From Cycas panzhihuaensis (Eukaryota > Cycadophyta), in contig CM041465.1 of NCBI GenBank assembly GCA_023213395.1, forward strand, positions 214,279,741-214,343,740: a DNA stretch of 64,000 bases. The letters run 5' to 3'. Position 1 is the first letter of the stretch; each line of letters starts with the position of its first letter. The notes below the pieces were generated by a model. That model was not told the origin of the DNA and did not search any database. It saw only the letters and a list, made by a program, of their open reading frames with translations. The translations under genes were made by a program, and so were the position numbers. Of the stretch, positions 11,881 to 22,443 are shown piece by piece.

Positions 11881-12689
11881 GGATGAAATAAGATAAAGGA
11901 GAAGGTAAGGTTTCAAAGAACATTCATTAACATAATATCATATCATATCATGATATCTCTCTTTATAATATAGTGGGGTATATATAACACTCATTCCCAT
12001 ATTATTATATTCCTACCTTTATATGAACCAATCTATTTAATCTTCATATGATAAAGGGTCATAGCCCTCTCTAACATGTGGTGACTTAGAATATAGTTTT
12101 GTCAGATTTGTTAGATTTCTTATTTCAAGGGCTTCGATTTGGATTATTATATGATATCTTTTGGATATTTTTTATAGTATACATTAATATTTGAAGTCAA
12201 GTCTTATCGTTATATGATATTTTAAAATGTAAATATTTTAATTTTTGGCCATATGCAACTTTAAGACTAGGTTTTCACTCTTGAATGATTCTTTAAAGAT
12301 TATTCTATAGTTTACTACTTCAAGTAGGACTATGCCAAGATCATGTTTGCTATGATATTCTTGCAATGGGACCTTTATCAAACAACTTAGTAATGGTGTC
12401 TCTCACACCCAAATTCAAATTAGGCATCCTTAAAAATGGAACTTAAAATGGAAATAGGAGCTTACCTAATTATCAAAGCTTCCACAAAAGAAGATGTACA
12501 TGACCAAGATGATGTATTATAGGATAAAACAATTCTATAAGACTAGGATCATACAAATGACAAAGAAAGTATGATTGAGATACTTTATTTTAATCTTGAT
12601 AGTTTTATTATTTTTTATGATGGGCTTACATCCATACTTGCATACTTTGAAAAACTTGACTTGACAAAATATTACAAGCTTTGCTTGGG
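11881..12689. other. Repeat remnant resembling the interior of the outer element at 115-4106
   Basis: Positions 12150-12400 share TACATTAATATTTGAAGT and neighbouring motifs with 990-1190, inside the element at 115-4106. No frame or LTR could be defined. The minus-strand frame 12535-12777 shows no recognisable domain and is probably chance. Confidence 0.35.
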
Positions 12690-12935
12690 TATTCAACAAT
12701 TGGAAGATCCCCTTTAATTGTGGGCACAAGAGTGGTGCCAAAATACTTATGGGCCAAATTGGGACCTCAAAAGTCACTGCTATCTAGGATACCTAGCTAC
12801 CCCTGAAGTTTAGTAAGAAATAATGTCTCCTGTAGAGAGTTTGAATTACTTGTGCCTCCTCGCCCTCATTGTTCATCATTTTCTTAATGTTTCTTCATTA
12901 AAACAAAAAATATTCTATGTATTTTTCTCTGGATC
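12690..12935 (+). repeat. Very degenerate candidate 5' LTR of E2
   Basis: The piece TTGAATTACTTGTGCCTCC (about 12840-12860) resembles TTGAGGCACTTGTTGCCTCC of the 3' LTR. A possible primer site TGTATCACTTGG follows near 12941. The match is patchy and no stem-loop survives. Confidence 0.3.
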
Positions 12936-13150
12936 AAGTCTGTATCACTTGGGTGCCCCCTACAAATCTATTTAAGTGGAGATCTATGCCTAATTTAAAT
13001 CCATTTATGAAGATTGATCCTCTTCAGTACGTCATTCCTCTATTTGACCTCAGATGGCTGCCTATTTTTGCCATCATTTGCTCTTAATCTGCATTTAGTT
13101 TTTAGCCCGATTAAAGTCTATCTCGTGTGCATTGTATGTACCCTCCTCTT

Positions 13151-13488
13151 TGATGGAGCTGGAGGAGTAGAGCGGGACATTAGAATGAGAGCATTTTGAG
13201 TACAACGACACTTTCCGATAAATGGCAGTGTTAATAAACACCTGAGAGGTATTCCCTTCCCTTAAGTAATGAATTTCAGGGAGGCGTTGAGCGCCATCAC
13301 CCTAGTTATATAACAATTAAGATAAATTCAAAATATATTAAAAAATAATAGTAATACGTACCTCAAGTAAGTGGTGGTTGGTTCGGACGGTTGTTGAGTG
13401 GATCAAGGTGCCCTAGGGGCCCTTAAAGGTGGCTTTGAGGGGCCCTAAGTGCTCAAGTACACTTCCTACATTAGGATTATTCCCAACA
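13151..13488 (-). repeat. 3' LTR of E1
   Basis: It is bounded by TGATGG and CCCAACA, with a minus-strand TTATATAA box at 13306-13313 and a stem-loop at 13228-13241. The plus-strand frames 13014-13199 and 13429-13662 overlap it and are not genes. Confidence 0.95.
13228..13241 (-). promoter_or_regulatory. LTR stem-loop of E1
   Basis: GTGTT-AATA-AACAC pairs fully. The inner pair is T-A where the element at 1392 has C-G. Confidence 0.65.
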
Positions 13489-14110
13489 TTCTCTCCTATA
13501 AGCCCAATGTGTATAACTCCCAAATCATCTCTGAATTTCTCAAATTTAATTTTTCCCAAAGCCTTCATGAAAATATCTGCTGTTGATCTTCTATGCTGCA
13601 ATAAGTCAACTCTATCTCGTTTGCTTGTACAAGTTCCCGATTCAAGTGGTATTGAGTTTTAATATACTTTATTCTATCATGGAATACTAGAGTTTTTGTC
13701 ATTTAAATAGTGCTTTGATTGTCACACCAAATTCTAGTGGGACCTTGTTGTTTAGTTTGAAAATCCTGTAAAAGTCTTCTTAACCAGATTGATTCACAGG
13801 CTCATGATACTACGGATTTATACTCTGCTTTAGCTGTGGATAAGGAAATGGTATTTTGTTTCTTTGTACTCCAAGCTACCACTACTGATCCCATAGTAAA
13901 TACATAACCTAAGGTAGAATTTCTATCATTGACATCACCGACCCAATCTGAATCTATGTAATTGGCTAACTGAAACTCGAATGTAGCTTTGTAGTATAAC
14001 CCAAAATCTAGAGTCCCTTTAAGGTCTCTAAGGATTCTTTTAGCAGCTTGCCAATGAGATGTCTTTGGATCCTGTATAAATCTAGACACAACACTTACCA
14101 AATATGTTAT
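13489..14110 (-). pseudogene. E1 RNase H domain and pol C-terminus
   Basis: This is the Copia-type RNase H that removes RNA from the RNA-DNA hybrid during reverse transcription. The minus strand shows [19 protein letters not shown], then [17 protein letters not shown], then WCDNQST near 13720. The tail MKALGKIKFEKFRDDLGV lies at about 13480-13570. A stop separates the first frame (13802-14101) from the rest and a frameshift occurs before the tail. The purine tract AGGAGAGAA (13489-13500) adjoins the LTR. Confidence 0.85.
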
Positions 14111-15120
14111 ATCAGGTCGAGTAGAAGTTAAATATATTAGGCTGCTAATCAGTTATCTATAGAGAGTGGGATCAGCTGAAGTTGAGTCATCTGTCTTAGA
14201 AAGTTTGATTCCAATTTCTGCTGGTATTGATAACAGTTTGTAGTTTGTCATTTTAAATCTTTGTAGAATATCTAATATGTATTTACATTGAGAGATAAAT
14301 ATTCCTTATTTATCCTACCAAACTTCTAATCCTAAGAAGTAATGCATAAGACCTAAGTCTATCATCTCAAATTCCTTACACATAACATCTTTAAATTGAT
14401 TTAAAAGTTGGGATTCATTTCCAGTATAAATTAAATTGTCCACATAGAGTCCTATAATCAATATCAAATTTCCCTTAATTTGGGTGTATAGGTTTGGATC
14501 TGCTTGAGATCTTTCAAACCCTTGATCTTTAAGATACTTGTCTATATGGGAATACCAAGCCCTAAGTGCTTGTTTTGGACCATATAGTACCTTCTTTAAC
14601 TTGCACACTTTGTTTTCTTCCCCCCTGACTTCAAAACTAAGGGGTTGAGTGACATAGATATCTTCTTTAATATAACCATTTAAGAAAGCGCTTTTTACAT
14701 CCATTTGATAAATAGGCCAACCCATTTGGGTGGTTAAACTTATTATCATGTAGACAAATTCCATCCTAGTGACTGGGGTAAATGTTTTGATATAGTCTAT
14801 GCCTTCTCTTTGGGCATACCCTTTAGCAACTAAACAAGTTTTATATTTATCAATAGAGCCATCAGAGTGGAGCTTGGTCTTATAGACCCATTTGGTACCG
14901 ATAGCTTTCTTCCTTGGTGGTAAATCTACAAGTTCCCAAGTATCATTTTTAATGATGGACTTATATTCCTCTTACATGGCTTTCTGCTAACACTCATATT
15001 GATTAGCCTCACCAAAGGTTTGAGGCTCATGACTTTCGAGTAGCTTGCTCATTAGAGCAAAGTTGACCTTTTGTGAGCATGTAGATCTTCTATTGTTATC
15101 TAATATATTTGCTAAGTCAT
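14111..15120 (-). pseudogene. E1 reverse transcriptase
   Basis: Reading down from 15120, the minus strand shows NDTWELVDLPPRKKAIGTKW and YKTKLHSDGSIDKYKTCLV, then an intact frame (14315-14764) with QMDVKSAFLNGYIKEDIYV and YGPKQALRAWY. These are the Copia polymerase motifs. The metal-binding motif reads YVDN instead of YVDD, so catalysis is lost even in the intact stretch. Additional stops lie near 14140, 14310 and 14985. E2 keeps YIDD at the same place. Confidence 0.9.
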
Positions 15121-16222
15121 GGTTACGTTGAACCTATTTGGGTAGAGGTTGAGATGATGTTGCTTCCTTAGTGGGTTCCTGAATATTTCTCCACATAAGA
15201 GGCACATATTTGGATTTATTTGATGTGTCAAATTTAATGGCAATATCCTTCTGTTGTTCTTGATTATTTTGGTAGTAGTTATCTTCTTGAAATTTGACGT
15301 CCCTACTTACTATAACTTTTCTAGATTTCGGATCATAAACTTTGTAGGATTTTGATGATTCACTATATCTAATAAAGATACATTTTACACTATGATCATC
15401 CAATTTAGTTATTATTTATTTAGGAACATGGGCATATACTAAACATCCAAATACCCTAAGGTGATGGATACTAGGTTTATAACCAGTCCATGCTTCTTCT
15501 GGAGTTTTCCACCTAAGTGCTTTAGTGGAACATCTATTAAGTAGGTAGACTGCAGTATGGATTACTTCAACCCAAAATTCATGGCCCAAGTTTTTATCTT
15601 TAAGCATACATCGTGCTATTTCTACAATAGTTCTATTTTTCCTTTCTGCTACATCATTTTGTTGTGGGGTGTAGGGGTTGGTAAGTTGTCTCCTAATCCC
15701 ATGATGAATATAATAATCCTTGAAGATATTAGATGTGAACTCTCTCCCATTATCTGATCTTAAAGAAAGGATATGATATCCACTTTGTCGCTCAACTAAG
15801 GTTTTGAAGTCAACAAAGTGGTCGAAAGCATCAGATTTATATTTTAGAAAGAATACCCATGTCTTTCTTGCAAATTCATCAATAAATGTGAGGAAATACT
15901 TGGCACCTGCTAAGGAGGGAGTAGTCATTGGTCCATAAATATTTGTGTATACTAGTTGAAGTAGGGCAGACGCTTGATGACTAAAATCTAGAAATATTTC
16001 TCTATGTTGTTTGCCAAGAAGACATCCCTCATACAATTCTTTATTAACATCAATAGGGGGTAAACCATTAACCATATCTAATCTTTTCATAACAGCTAAA
16101 CTGGTATAGTTAAGATGACTGAAACATTGATGCCATAAATCACTATCCATAGTAGTTGTGGTTCTAAGGGCATAGGTATCAGAAGGGGTGAGGGTAAGCT
16201 TAAATAAACGATCTTTAGTCAT
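15121..16222 (-). pseudogene. E1 integrase with GAG-pre-integrase zinc region
   Basis: The frame 15416-16222 begins MTKDRLFKLTLTPSDTYALR and contains the zinc-finger part WHQCFSHLNY...YEGCLLGKQH, in which the first cysteine of the usual pair is tyrosine. The catalytic core follows: the first acidic residue is lost (YTNIYGPM), the second is kept in LRSDNGREF and the glutamate in DVAERKNRT. The frame ends at GCLVYAHVPK. After a short gap the frame 15134-15403 (DDHSVKCIFIRYSESSKSYK, VIVSRDVKF) is the C-terminal part and linker to RT. The enzyme would join element DNA into the host chromosome. One lost catalytic residue and internal stops make it inactive. Confidence 0.9.
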
Positions 16223-16579
16223 TATACCTCTAGCAATAATAGCTTCATTTTATCTTTTATCTTTGATAACACATTTGTCGTTGTCAAAAATCACTTTATA
16301 ATCTTGTCCCATCATCTATCCTACCGATAGTAAGTTTTTCCTTAAAGAAGGGACGTATAGAATATCATTCAAGTATTTATATTCACCACTATAAGTCAAC
16401 AAGGTAATGTTACCTTTTCCAATCGATTCATAAGAAGTATTGTCTTCAAACATAATTGACCCTTTTCTATTTGTATTGAAAGTTTAAAATAATTATTCTT
16501 TATGGGTCATGTGGGTGGAACAACCTAAATCAATATATCGACTATCATCCTCTTCTTCCTTAGTAGAAAAACTAGATAG
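16223..16579 (-). pseudogene. E1 aspartic protease
   Basis: The minus-strand motif YIDLGCSTHMTHKE sits at about 16505-16545. In Copia proteases the catalytic triplet is aspartate-serine-glycine; here the serine codon has become leucine by one transition. Downstream YKYLNDILYVPSLRKNLLSVG is the expected second conserved block. Several stops interrupt the reading. It would cut the polyprotein. Confidence 0.75.
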
Positions 16580-17693
16580 AAATAACCTATTATTAATTTT
16601 AGATTCTGATGAATTTGACGCATGTCCTTTAGGGGGTGGTCCATATTTTAAAAAATACTTATCTTCAGTGTGACCATTTCTATGATAATAAGTACAATAT
16701 AATTGATCTCTTTTTCTATAACTAAGACTTTGACTCCTTAGTTGAGAATGATCAAGATTGAAAGATCTCCCCCTTTCCTAATAGAATTGAGTATGATTAT
16801 TTCTTGGTTGGTTATCACGATAGTTCTGAGTTGATATTGAAGGTTGCAAATTCCCATGATAATGTGGACAGCAAGGATGATTATCAACTTGTCTTCTTTG
16901 GTTTGGATTTCTTGGAGCATTAGGATTTCTTGGAGGGTTTTCATATTGTGGGGTGTGAAGGATCTTGTCCGGTTTCATTTCTAGGATTTCCATCTTTTCC
17001 CCTTGGAGGAGATTTGTTTTGTTTTGAGATGCCAGCTTGAGGGTTAGGTTGAATGTTGGCCCTTGTAGCAAAGGCATGTTCTAAAGTTTCATTTGCAGTT
17101 TGTTGCTCTTCTATAGACATCAGCATAGTACTAAGTTGTTCTACTTTGAGGGTACTTAGATCTTTTAATATGCTAATACTAGTAGCTACCATTTTAAAAT
17201 GTCTTACGGCTCCTACACATCGAAGGATTCGTTCAACTACCCTTTGTTTGGTTAAGGTATCCCTAAGTGACCTCATTTGGTTAACGATATCTTGAACTTT
17301 GGTCATGAATTCAGTTACTGATTCGTGAGACATCATACATAAATTTTTGAACTTACTTCTCAAGTTTTGTAATTTAGAGGAGGCGGCTCCTTCATATATA
17401 AGTTGTAAAGTGTTCGAAGCCTCTTTGGACTTAAGAAATTCACTGACTTGTGGAAATACATGATCTTATAATGCGCAAAAGATAAGGGCTAATGCTTTAT
17501 TATCCTTTTTGACATTTTCTTTGTATGTAACTTTTTCTGTATTAGTTGGATTTGATCCCAATTCATTGTAACCAGTTCTCACTATATCCCACATATCGTT
17601 TTCTATGAGGATGGGCCTCATCCTCTTACTCCAGTTAAGGAAATTATTTCCATCAAATTTTGGGATAATTATGTTCCCAAAACTAGATGTCAT
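16580..17693 (-). pseudogene. E1 gag with zinc knuckle
   Basis: The start is the minus-strand ATG at 17693 (MTSSFGNIIIPKFDGNNFLN). One frame continues to 16941 with a single in-frame TAA at 17466-17468, so two readable segments (17466-17693 and 16941-17363) are one gene. The middle has TKVQDIVNQMRSLRDTL and RILRCVGAVRHFKMV of the Copia gag core. After a frameshift near 16950-17070 the reading continues (16778-17077) through a basic, proline- and asparagine-rich segment to a zinc knuckle CTYYHRNGHTEDKYFLKYG (about 16647-16703), in which two cysteines are tyrosine. It would form the virus-like particle and bind RNA. Confidence 0.9.
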
Positions 17694-17819
17694 TTTGAAC
17701 TAAAGTTGTGTAAAATGTGATAAATGCAATATCAAAAAAAATTTGAATGTAAAAAATGAAAGAATTTATTTCCAAATATATCCCAAAGTTTTGAACAAGT
17801 GAACTAGGACCTAGAAAGG

Positions 17820-18260
17820 CTACTAGGCTCTAAGTTTAAGTTTCTCCTGGGACAACCTTCGGTTGATATTCTGTCTAGTGGCGCCTGCCCACAGATGGTA
17901 AAACAGGGACCCAATATACCAGTATGTGAGCACTAGGCTCTATATACCTCAGTACGTGGGCTGCTAAGAAGACTTTGATTACCCCCTAAATTATTGATCC
18001 ACCTACGCCGGACTTATGCCTAACGATAGATCTAGCGGTGAAGGTTCTTGAACCAAGGTACTCACCCTCTCCAAGTCTAGCCTTGGTCTCCAAACACCAT
18101 GAAATAAATAGGTTCTACACTTAAGCCTGCCACCGATTACACCTGATAGCTAATGGCTGTCCTCATCCAATATGAGTAGGCCGATTAGTGTGTGCAGGGT
18201 GATAACTTTAGGGGTCCTAACCATTCCCCTTGCAAGGCTAAAAAAATAGGGTGGTTCAAT
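17820..18260 (-). promoter_or_regulatory. Leader block conserved between E1 and E2, with splice-donor-like site
   Basis: It matches 24130-24560 of E2 in opposite orientation, better than the surrounding leader does. A donor-like AGAGG|GTGAGT (minus strand, intron side from 18065) corresponds to AGAGG|GTAAGT in E2 (24317-24326), both followed by a shared CCTTGG. It may be a packaging or translation element, or part of a leader intron; the sequence alone does not decide. Confidence 0.5.
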
Positions 18261-21168
18261 TCACAATTATCTTGTTTAATGTGAAAATTAAACTAATTAG
18301 CAATGTGGTCTTGCTTAGAAAAAAAGGTTCATTTGATATAATAATAAAGAATAAACTGGAATGTAAAAATAATATGTTCTAAGCAAGATGAAATAAATAA
18401 TAACCTTTTGAAATGAATAAAATCTCATTTTTTCAATATAATACTCTTCAAATAGATGAAATATGCCTTTGAAAAATTAAATGTAATTTTTATAAGTGCA
18501 AGAAAAAATGATATTTTTCAATAATAATAAAGAAAAACTTTTAATAAATATATGCTTTTCAAAGAAATGACACACTTATGATATAAAATTTTAAATACAC
18601 TTTTGAAGTATAATGATAAATAAGAAAACTTTTAATAATTATGCGTTTTAAAGTAAACTTTAAAGTAGGAATATAACAAAGATCCTTTTCACTTATACAA
18701 AGCTGAAATAAACTTTTGATAACGAAATATAAAGAGCTTTCAACCTTTAATTTCTCAAGTGAGTAAATATAAAACTTCAATATAAGAAAAAATGACTTTC
18801 TTTTTTAGTATATAAAAAACTTTGCCTTGAGAAAGATATATATAGCTGAAAAAATAAAAATATATGTATGGATATTTTTAGTTGCTTTATAAATAATTTC
18901 TATAACAAAATAGCTTTAAAATGATTATATGAAGGTCAGGTACAAACCTTGACCATATATTATGAACAACCAATGAGAAATAAAATAGAATTTTCTTAAA
19001 AAGTTTGAAGGGCAAGCCTATTAGGATGTACTTGTATGCTCAACTTTGAAAGCTTGAAAACTATACTAAACAATGTTAGAATAACTTGAAATTGTACCAA
19101 TATGTAGATTAATAAAGTGTAAATCTAATGGAACTAACCGTTTTAAAAACGGGTTCCAATAAATTAAGATTTGAATGATTCAACTGTACAGACCTCCTTT
19201 TGAGGCCTAACAGGAGCATGAAGCTCAAAATTACATAAAATTGCTAATAAAACTTTAGAAAGTATTGAAAAATAATTAAATATATATTGTAAAACTACTA
19301 AATATATGTTTGGTTAAAAATTTTTGAAAAAATTTATATGAAAATATGTGAAAAATGACAGATTGAGGCTAGTAAGTAGTCCAACTTGAATAGATTTGAA
19401 AATAAGTAAAAAAATACCTTAAAACAGATGAAAAACTATGTTAGTTAGAAGGGAAATAAGTCATCTTCCCAAAAAGTCGATGTAATTGAATTTGGATGTC
19501 AAGCGAGAAAATTACAGAAAAGCGATATAAGTACCTTTATGTAAAAATGTTAAAAAAATGCTAAAAAGCACTAAAATGTGAATTTCAACGATTAAAATAA
19601 TAGTCAAAATAAATTCTAAAAAATAAAATAAAATATGAGTTTTGAAGTTTATTGAACTAGATCAATGTAGAACAAATTTGGGCTAAAAATAGTTTCCAGG
19701 TAATAAAAGGCAACCAGTTCAAAAAGTGTTTTTGTAAAAAAATGAAAACAGACTGAAAAAAGAGGTAATTGACTTTAAATTGACTGAAACAGAGTCAAAT
19801 CTACACCAAATTGGACATATGACCAGTCAAAAATGATCTACAAAAAAATATTAATCCAATGAAACTAGTTTCGTCTAAAACAGATGAGTCAATGAGGAGT
19901 TATGGCAAAAAAACTCCAATAACTCTATGTAAAATAAAAAAAAAATAAAAAAAAGAGGTAAAAAATTATATTGTTAAGATAACTTTCTTAGAATATGAGT
20001 TTGAAGATAGACTTAATAGGGATTGAACCCAAGACCAGTCAGAGAATAAACCCCTCTGATGCCAAGAGGGTGAACTCGCTTGTCGAGTTTTTAAAAAAAC
20101 AACAAACTTTTAAAAATATAAAATAAGGTCCCTTTTAATAATAAGCTAAATGTCACATTACAAAGGTATATGATCAAGGGCCAAACTGAAGGGGGATTGG
20201 ATCCAAAAATACCAGACCTCAAAATATATCCAATATAGTTTAATTTCTTTAAAAACTTTATAAAAAAATATGTGAATTAAAAAATAATACCGTCCTAAAT
20301 ACGTAGAAACTAGGTAAAATGCAATGAAGTACAATTCGAAGGAGCAGTTGGAATCCCAAATATAAGATGGTTCGGTCCAAAGTAAAATATTTTGATCAAT
20401 CGATTAGTATATATTATATATATATAAAGAAAACGGTCAAAAAGAATAAACATGAGAAAGAACGGATCACGGCTGAACCCGTGGACTGCATACGGATCAC
20501 CGGCACACGAACGGCTTCCAGACTAGGCACACAAATAGTAGAATGTACAGTATAGTATGCAGGTCTGGCAGACGAAAGGGAAGTACACAGATCTCTTGGC
20601 AGAAGTACGTAGATCTACTGAACAATACACAGATCTGGCAGACAGAAAGGAAGTACATAGAATGCGTTCAAAAATAATAACCTCAAAATATTTAGTTCAC
20701 TCTTCTTAAAGGGAAGAATGCGTAGTGACACAAATCTCTTGGTGCACTAACAGATGAAGGGAATGGGGCTATAAGAACGCCTGCAGAATGGGAGGACTGA
20801 TAGAATGGCAGCCTGGAGGGGGGAAAAAACGCTAACGGGACGACCAAAGGATGTATCAAAGTGACATACACAAAACCTTCATTGAGGCGATCTAAAATCC
20901 AAGTGATGGCAGTCTAAAATCCAAGTAATCAGACCTTTCAGGAGTAGGAGACATAATTGCTCACAGATTTGAATGATCAATTAAAGGAATGTCCAATGTT
21001 TCTGTTGATAATTCTTCGGCAATCTCATACTCAGCCAAAAAAGAAGGGTGAGATAGAGAAGAGCATTGCAGAAAGGAGAGCTAAAATTGAACAATGGAAC
21101 AGAGAGAGAGAATAATCAGCATCTGCTAATGCTAACCCGTCTTTGCAAAATGGGAAGTTTGTTGTGTA

Positions 21169-21501
21169 ATGAATTCCACTGCGTGGGATTCTAAGAATGG
21201 GCGAATGACTTCCACTGTGTGGGATTCCAGGAATGGGCGAATGACTTCCACTATGTGGGATTCCAAGAATGGGCGAATTCAGATGAGTCCCAAGGTCAAG
21301 AGAAAGGATGTCAATCTAGGGCCCTTCGAGCATTCCAGGCTTCCAGAGTTCCCTGGCAAGGCTCAAGATGATAAATGTGGCTTCCTAAAATTCAAGATTG
21401 ATTCAGCCAGGAAAGGGTGTTCCAATAAGATAAATGTGACTGAGGAATGTGAATGTGAACAGATTCCACTGTGTAACTGCATGTGTAGCCGAAGTACATA
21501 G
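21169..21501 (+). CDS. Hypothetical 110-aa frame antisense to E1, unrecognised
   Basis: The frame starts MNSTAWDSKNGRMTSTVWDS, with a 12-residue unit present three times, then a basic segment and a cysteine-rich end (EECECEQIPLCNCMCSRS). I do not recognise the protein. It lies on the strand opposite to E1 inside the GC-richer leader insert, and its first third is simply a 36-bp tandem repeat. It is more likely a fragment of captured exon sequence or a chance frame than a working gene. Confidence 0.25.
   Translation: MNSTAWDSKNGRMTSTVWDSRNGRMTSTMWDSKNGRIQMSPKVKRKDVNLGPFEHSRLPEFPGKAQDDKCGFLKFKIDSARKGCSNKINVTEECECEQIPLCNCMCSRST
21170..21280 (+). repeat. Tandem repeat, 36-bp unit, three copies
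   Basis: The units carry TTCCACTGTGTGGGATTCC and AATGGGCGAATG and differ at one to four positions each. Confidence 0.85.
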
Positions 21502-22085
21502 ATGAATGGCTGAAACGACTTAGTATGCATATGAGAACTGCGTGGGGGGAGAACTCTTCATTGAGAATCGCTCAGGAGAAACGCTTCGTTCATCTATACA
21601 AGAATAAAAAATGACAAGGGAGCACGTCTATACAATCAACTATGTTACAGCGTTGTCAAAGGTTCTAGAGGCATGTAAGTTTCTAGAAGAAAATGGAACA
21701 CAGGCCAATGGAACAGAAATAGAGTAGAAGAAGTTTGGTTTAGCTTTAAATAAGATGATAACGAGATCTATGTTTAGCCCAATCACACAAATGCATTAAA
21801 TAAACTAGATTTTGAAATATATTAAAAAAAATACATCAAATAGATAAAATATAGGTATATATTTGTATTGAAAAAAAACACACGAAGAACCTGGTAAACT
21901 GTGACAGGTTTGTTGTGCAGACTTCTGAGTGAGAGAACGTCTTTCACAATAGATAAAACTCCGATCCGTCTTCTCTAATGAACAGGTGATCTTGCCAAGA
22001 TCTCAACTAGTAGTCATATATAGATGTTTTTCCAGATATATGAGAAGCTAAATCAGAAAATGAGCAAAAGTATCAACTCCAACTT

Positions 22086-22098
22086 GGCTCTGATACTA
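22086..22098 (-). promoter_or_regulatory. Primer binding site of E1
   Basis: The minus strand reads TAGTATCAGAGCC two bases after the 5' LTR. It is a tRNA-iMet site with A in place of the first G after T. The element at 34892 shares this variant, whereas the elements at 1392 and 4514 have TGGTATC. Confidence 0.85.
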
Positions 22099-22100
22099 AA

Positions 22101-22438
22101 TGATGGAGCTGGAGGAGCATAGCGGGACATTAGAACGAGAGCATTTTGAGTACAATGGCACTTTTCGATAAATGGCAGTGTTAATAAACACCTGGGAGGT
22201 ATTCCCCTCCCTTAATTAATGAATTTAGAGGAGGTGTTAAGCGCCATCACCCTAGTTGTACAGCAATTAAGATAAATTCAAAATATATTAAAAACTAACA
22301 GTAATACGTACCTCAAGTAAGTGGTGGTCAATCCGGATGGCTGTTGAGTGGCTCAAGGTGCCCTAGGGGCCCTCAAAGGTGGCTTTGAGGGGCCCTAAGT
22401 GCTTAGGTATACTTCCCACATTGGGATTATTCCCAACA
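22101..22438 (-). repeat. 5' LTR of E1
   Basis: It has the same length as its partner and matches it over the whole length with scattered changes. The GC-rich U3 part carries GGGCCCCT-type repeats (22360-22395). Confidence 0.95.
22178..22191 (-). promoter_or_regulatory. LTR stem-loop of E1
   Basis: It is identical to 13228-13241. Confidence 0.65.
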
Positions 22439-22443
22439 CTCTT

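Larger units (their letters stand above)
20340..21720. other. GC-richer insert in the E1 leader, possible captured host sequence
   Basis: Base composition changes sharply against the AT-rich leader. The stretch holds repeated CAGATCT/GGCAGA motifs (20550-20650), a 17-bp direct repeat TCTAAAATCCAAGT (20890-20930), a short frame with GEIEKSIAERRAKIEQWNRE (about 21040-21115), and the frame at 21169-21501. None of this belongs to Copia gag or pol. Capture of host transcript sequence by retroelements is known in plants; that it happened here is inference. Confidence 0.45.
17694..22085 (-). other. E1 5' leader (4.4 kb)
   Basis: Between the primer site and gag there is no gag or pol coding sequence. 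Two parts stand out: a block at 17820-18260 shared with E2, and a GC-richer stretch at 20340-21720 unlike the rest of the element. The remainder is AT-rich with no structure I could define. Confidence 0.8.
13151..22438 (-). mobile_element. E1: full-length Copia retrotransposon
   Basis: Two 338-bp LTRs (13151-13488 and 22101-22438) flank 8.6 kb of internal sequence. CTCTT at 13146-13150 and 22439-22443 is a perfect target duplication. On the minus strand the order is LTR, primer site, 4.4-kb leader, gag with zinc knuckle, protease, integrase, RT, RNase H, purine tract, LTR, which is the Copia order. The LTRs differ at few positions, so it is among the younger insertions here. Every gene nevertheless carries stops or lost catalytic residues, so it cannot move on its own. 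The 9.3-kb length, mostly due to the leader, is long for a Copia element. Confidence 0.95.

Noticed and set aside
15557-15757. Plus-strand open frame of 66 codons inside E1
   Set aside because: It is the reverse strand of the well-supported integrase frame 15416-16222 and has no domain of its own.
17053-17295. Plus-strand open frame of 80 codons
   Set aside because: It is antisense to E1 gag, whose reading is confirmed by E2.
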